In this document: positions 61,587 through 64,000 of the stretch, in pieces
How the letters are laid out: each line of letters begins with the position of its first letter
How positions within the stretch are numbered: the first letter of the stretch is position 1
Source: Brevipalpus yothersi
Lineage: Eukaryota > Arthropoda > Arachnida > Trombidiformes > Tenuipalpidae
Reading direction: 5' to 3'
DNA length: 64,000 nt
Assembly: GCA_003956705.1 (NCBI GenBank)
Contig: QZCP01000523.1
Span: 57,618 to 121,617, forward strand
Notes under the pieces: model-generated
What the model saw: only the letters and a program-made list of their open reading frames with translations
Database searches by the model: none
Told to the model about the DNA's origin: nothing
Made by a program: the position numbers and the translations under genes

Positions 61587-64000
61587 ATTTCTTCCTCTTT
61601 CGCCCACCCAATTGGGACTTGGTGCACTTGCCATACAGGCGATCATATTTATTCTCCTTACCATAACAGAAAAGTATAACGCTACTTTTCATTCGTTTTC
61701 ATTTCCTCTCTCTCTCTCTCTCTCTTCGTGAACATCGTCATACTGTGCTCAATTCAATCATCAGTTTGCTCCTTTTCGTATTTCCTTGTTTCATTCACTT
61801 TTCCAATTCTTGGTGAAACGATATTTGATTGAAGATTGAATAAAGATTGATACTACTCCTTGCGTAGGATTCCCTAGTTGAGAGGAACACTCTAAATAGA
61901 AACAGCTTGGAGAATAGGAGCAACTCGTTTTGTTTGGCTTAAGCATGCTATGAAATTCACTCAATTCACCATGTTCCGCCCTTCCTCATGGCCATCTTCA
62001 TCTCTTTCTCTTCCAGCATCTTGAGCTCTTCTCATGCCTCTTCCTCTCTTCCTCTTTTCCTCTCTTTCACTATCTTATCTTCCATACCATTTTATCATAG
62101 CTTCTCTAATTATCGATAACTTTTGTGACCCTTACTATGAAGATGAAATAGAAGAAGGAGACGATAAGTAAGCCATGTTGTCAAAAGCCATCTCATCTCA
62201 TCTTGTCCGTTGTCCAAATATTGTCCAAAGTTCAGTAACATAAAGTATGTTTACTGGGAAGAGCTGTTTTCACTTTTCTGTAAAGCGAATCTTCTTCTTT
62301 TCTCTCTTCTTCATCTTGAGATGCATCTTCTTTCCAATATCAGCTCATTTTGCTTGCACAACTACAATTTTTATTACTTCAAATTCATCCTTTTCTCTCG
62401 CTTTCCTATTCGTCAACAACTTGAAATGTCGTGAAGACTCATAATTTATGCATACATGTATTTGAAGTGTATATAAGATTTACATTATACTCACTCTTTA
62501 CTTATCCAACGATTACCAGATCAGCAACACATACACATACACACACACACACATACCCCAATAATTGTTTTCCAGATAAGTTGAAATGCAATTTGTGAAT
62601 GTGTGTTGATATATCCTCTCCTATGTCTAAAACATTTTTCTAAGGTTTGCTCTTGACTTCTTCTCTCTATCCCTCTCTTTCAAATGAATTGTTCCTTTTC
62701 CAAATCATACATTTCCTTATTCATTCTCTTTTAGAGAAAAAGAAAGGCATTCCCACTCGGAATCACATTTGAATGATATGAATGCCTAATCTCACATATT
62801 TTCCATCCGTTTCCTGAATACATATAAGCTCTCACAGTTTCTTGCCAGTGTCAGAGTGTTTTTGGCTTTTCCGTTTTTTTTGACAGACTGTTCATGTTAT
62901 GAATGTCTCTCTCTCTCTCCTCATTCCTCCAAGTAATCTTCACAGTTGCAATTTTGAGTTTTGAAAAGTACAGAAAAACTTTCTCTAGTCTTTTTTTATC
63001 CATCCCTCCATCACTTCATCACCATGACATTCAAAAGTGATTAATTGATGTTGTTCTAGCATCTTTGATTTGAAAAATTGGCAACATAGTTAATAATTTC
63101 AGTATTTATCACGCATTTCAAATAGTTAACAGATTTCTATCCATTTACTTTCTCTCTCTTTCCCTCTCTCTCATCCGAATTCTCGTAGAGGCGATCAGAC
63201 ACTTACAGATTGTGTACTAATGTGGTTATGATTCTACCGAGAAATGCTTCCAGCATGATGTTGTATATAAAATTGGTGACACTAGCAACAGGGAAATTAT
63301 TTATGGACATTGTTTTTTCATTTCTTCCTTCTCTCTTTGCTCTCTTCTCTCCTGTGCTCTTTCTTTCTATTTTTCCCTCTCCTTTAGCAATCATTTGTGA
63401 GATGATTTATTCCAATTGGCAGTGTACAATACATTCCACTATCCAACCGGTCATTGTTTATGTATGAAGAAGAAATAAAAACATAGAGCGGTGTAAACAT
63501 CATGAGAACAGCTATTCCAGCTCTTTTCTATCATTTTACTAACAGTTTTTCTTTCTCTCTTTCTCTTTTTCCTATCTATCTCACTGAAACAATGTCATGT
63601 TTTGTTCTTCGCCTCTGATCCTTTATCTCACTTTTATTCTTTTTCTTCTCCATTTCTCATTACTATGATTCATTTTGAGAAGCCTGGTTTCATGTTATCC
63701 TTACTCTGTTATCCATGCGTTCTTTTCGCAGCTATTGATTTATTTTCGCCAATAACAGACTCCATTCACTTCAACTAATATCTGCCTATTGATTTCAGGG
63801 TCTAGTCATTCATTCGATTTTCCCTCGCTTTACCAAATATCATGTGTTGCATGAACGTTTATATCACGACTTGATGTTTGGGAATCGAATGTGTTGCTTG
63901 CGGGCTATAATTCTAGGCAGCATATCAGCGACAGAATCGAAAAGAGAGAGAGAAAAGAGAAGAGCGAAATTTTCTTCTCTCTCTCCACTCTCAGCCGATC
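61348..64000 (+). other. Start of a further plexin intron, to the window edge
   Basis: Begins with gtaagt right after the third plexin exon. I found no sequence resembling the next IPT exon. Repeats include (CT)n at 61550-61581 and a CA run near 62538-62553. Confidence 0.6.

Noticed and set aside
63799..64000. Open frame after a good-looking acceptor (gatttcag) at the right edge, as the next plexin exon
   Set aside because: The translation (GLVIHSIFPRF...) does not resemble the expected IPT continuation and runs into GA repeats.
1..64000. tRNA, rRNA or CRISPR features
   Set aside because: I looked for T-loop/box motifs and spaced direct repeats by eye and saw none. A tRNAscan or Rfam search would be decisive.

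Overview
This 64-kb window is nuclear DNA from an AT-rich, intron-containing arthropod genome. Short GT-AG introns (mostly about 75-300 bp), a Rebers-Riddiford cuticle protein ending in TNEPG, an NPC2-like ML-domain protein and an inaE-type diacylglycerol lipase all point to an arthropod. A chelicerate, perhaps an acariform mite, is my best guess, but the species cannot be fixed from the sequence. There is no sign of bacterial or viral content.

Layout. (1) 2978-7368 (+): an MSK/JIL-1 type tandem kinase, 5' end not found. (2) 9966-17248 (+): a TTC39 family TPR protein in 11 exons with a 4.4-kb first intron. (3) 18296-19393 (-): an unrecognised acidic 365-aa protein, convergent with TTC39. (4) 20710-21318 (-): a secreted NPC2-like lipid-binding protein. 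(5) 22545-32238 (+): a HIPK kinase in 4 exons with a 6.3-kb intron. (6) 33838-35827 (+): TTC38. (7) 36405-37195: a gene-free patch holding a decayed copy of part of a HIPK exon and a 319-bp mariner-type inverted-repeat element. (8) 39156-40754 (+): a secreted RR cuticle protein with a TATA box. (9) 41722-46728 (+): a DAGLalpha/inaE lipase. (10) 48220 to beyond the right edge (+): the extracellular half of a plexin (Sema, three PSI, IPT domains). The transmembrane and GAP exons lie outside the window. Exon joins were deduced by matching GT/AG sites, reading phase and family alignment, and every join stated keeps the frame.

The genes do not form one pathway. Several have signalling roles: MSK is a MAPK-activated chromatin kinase, HIPK a nuclear kinase, DAGL makes 2-AG, and plexin is a semaphorin receptor. 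They look like ordinary single-copy metazoan genes in a row. The non-coding DNA is full of (CT)n/(GA)n microsatellites, at least ten of them about 40-70 bp long and mostly CT on the + strand.

I found no previously undescribed multi-gene system. The best leads are the HIPK exon relic, the mariner-type element beside it, the unrecognised acidic gene, the self-complementary CT/GA intron in plexin, the Ser/Asn insertion in the MSK C-terminal kinase, and a possible Homer-binding motif in DAGL.
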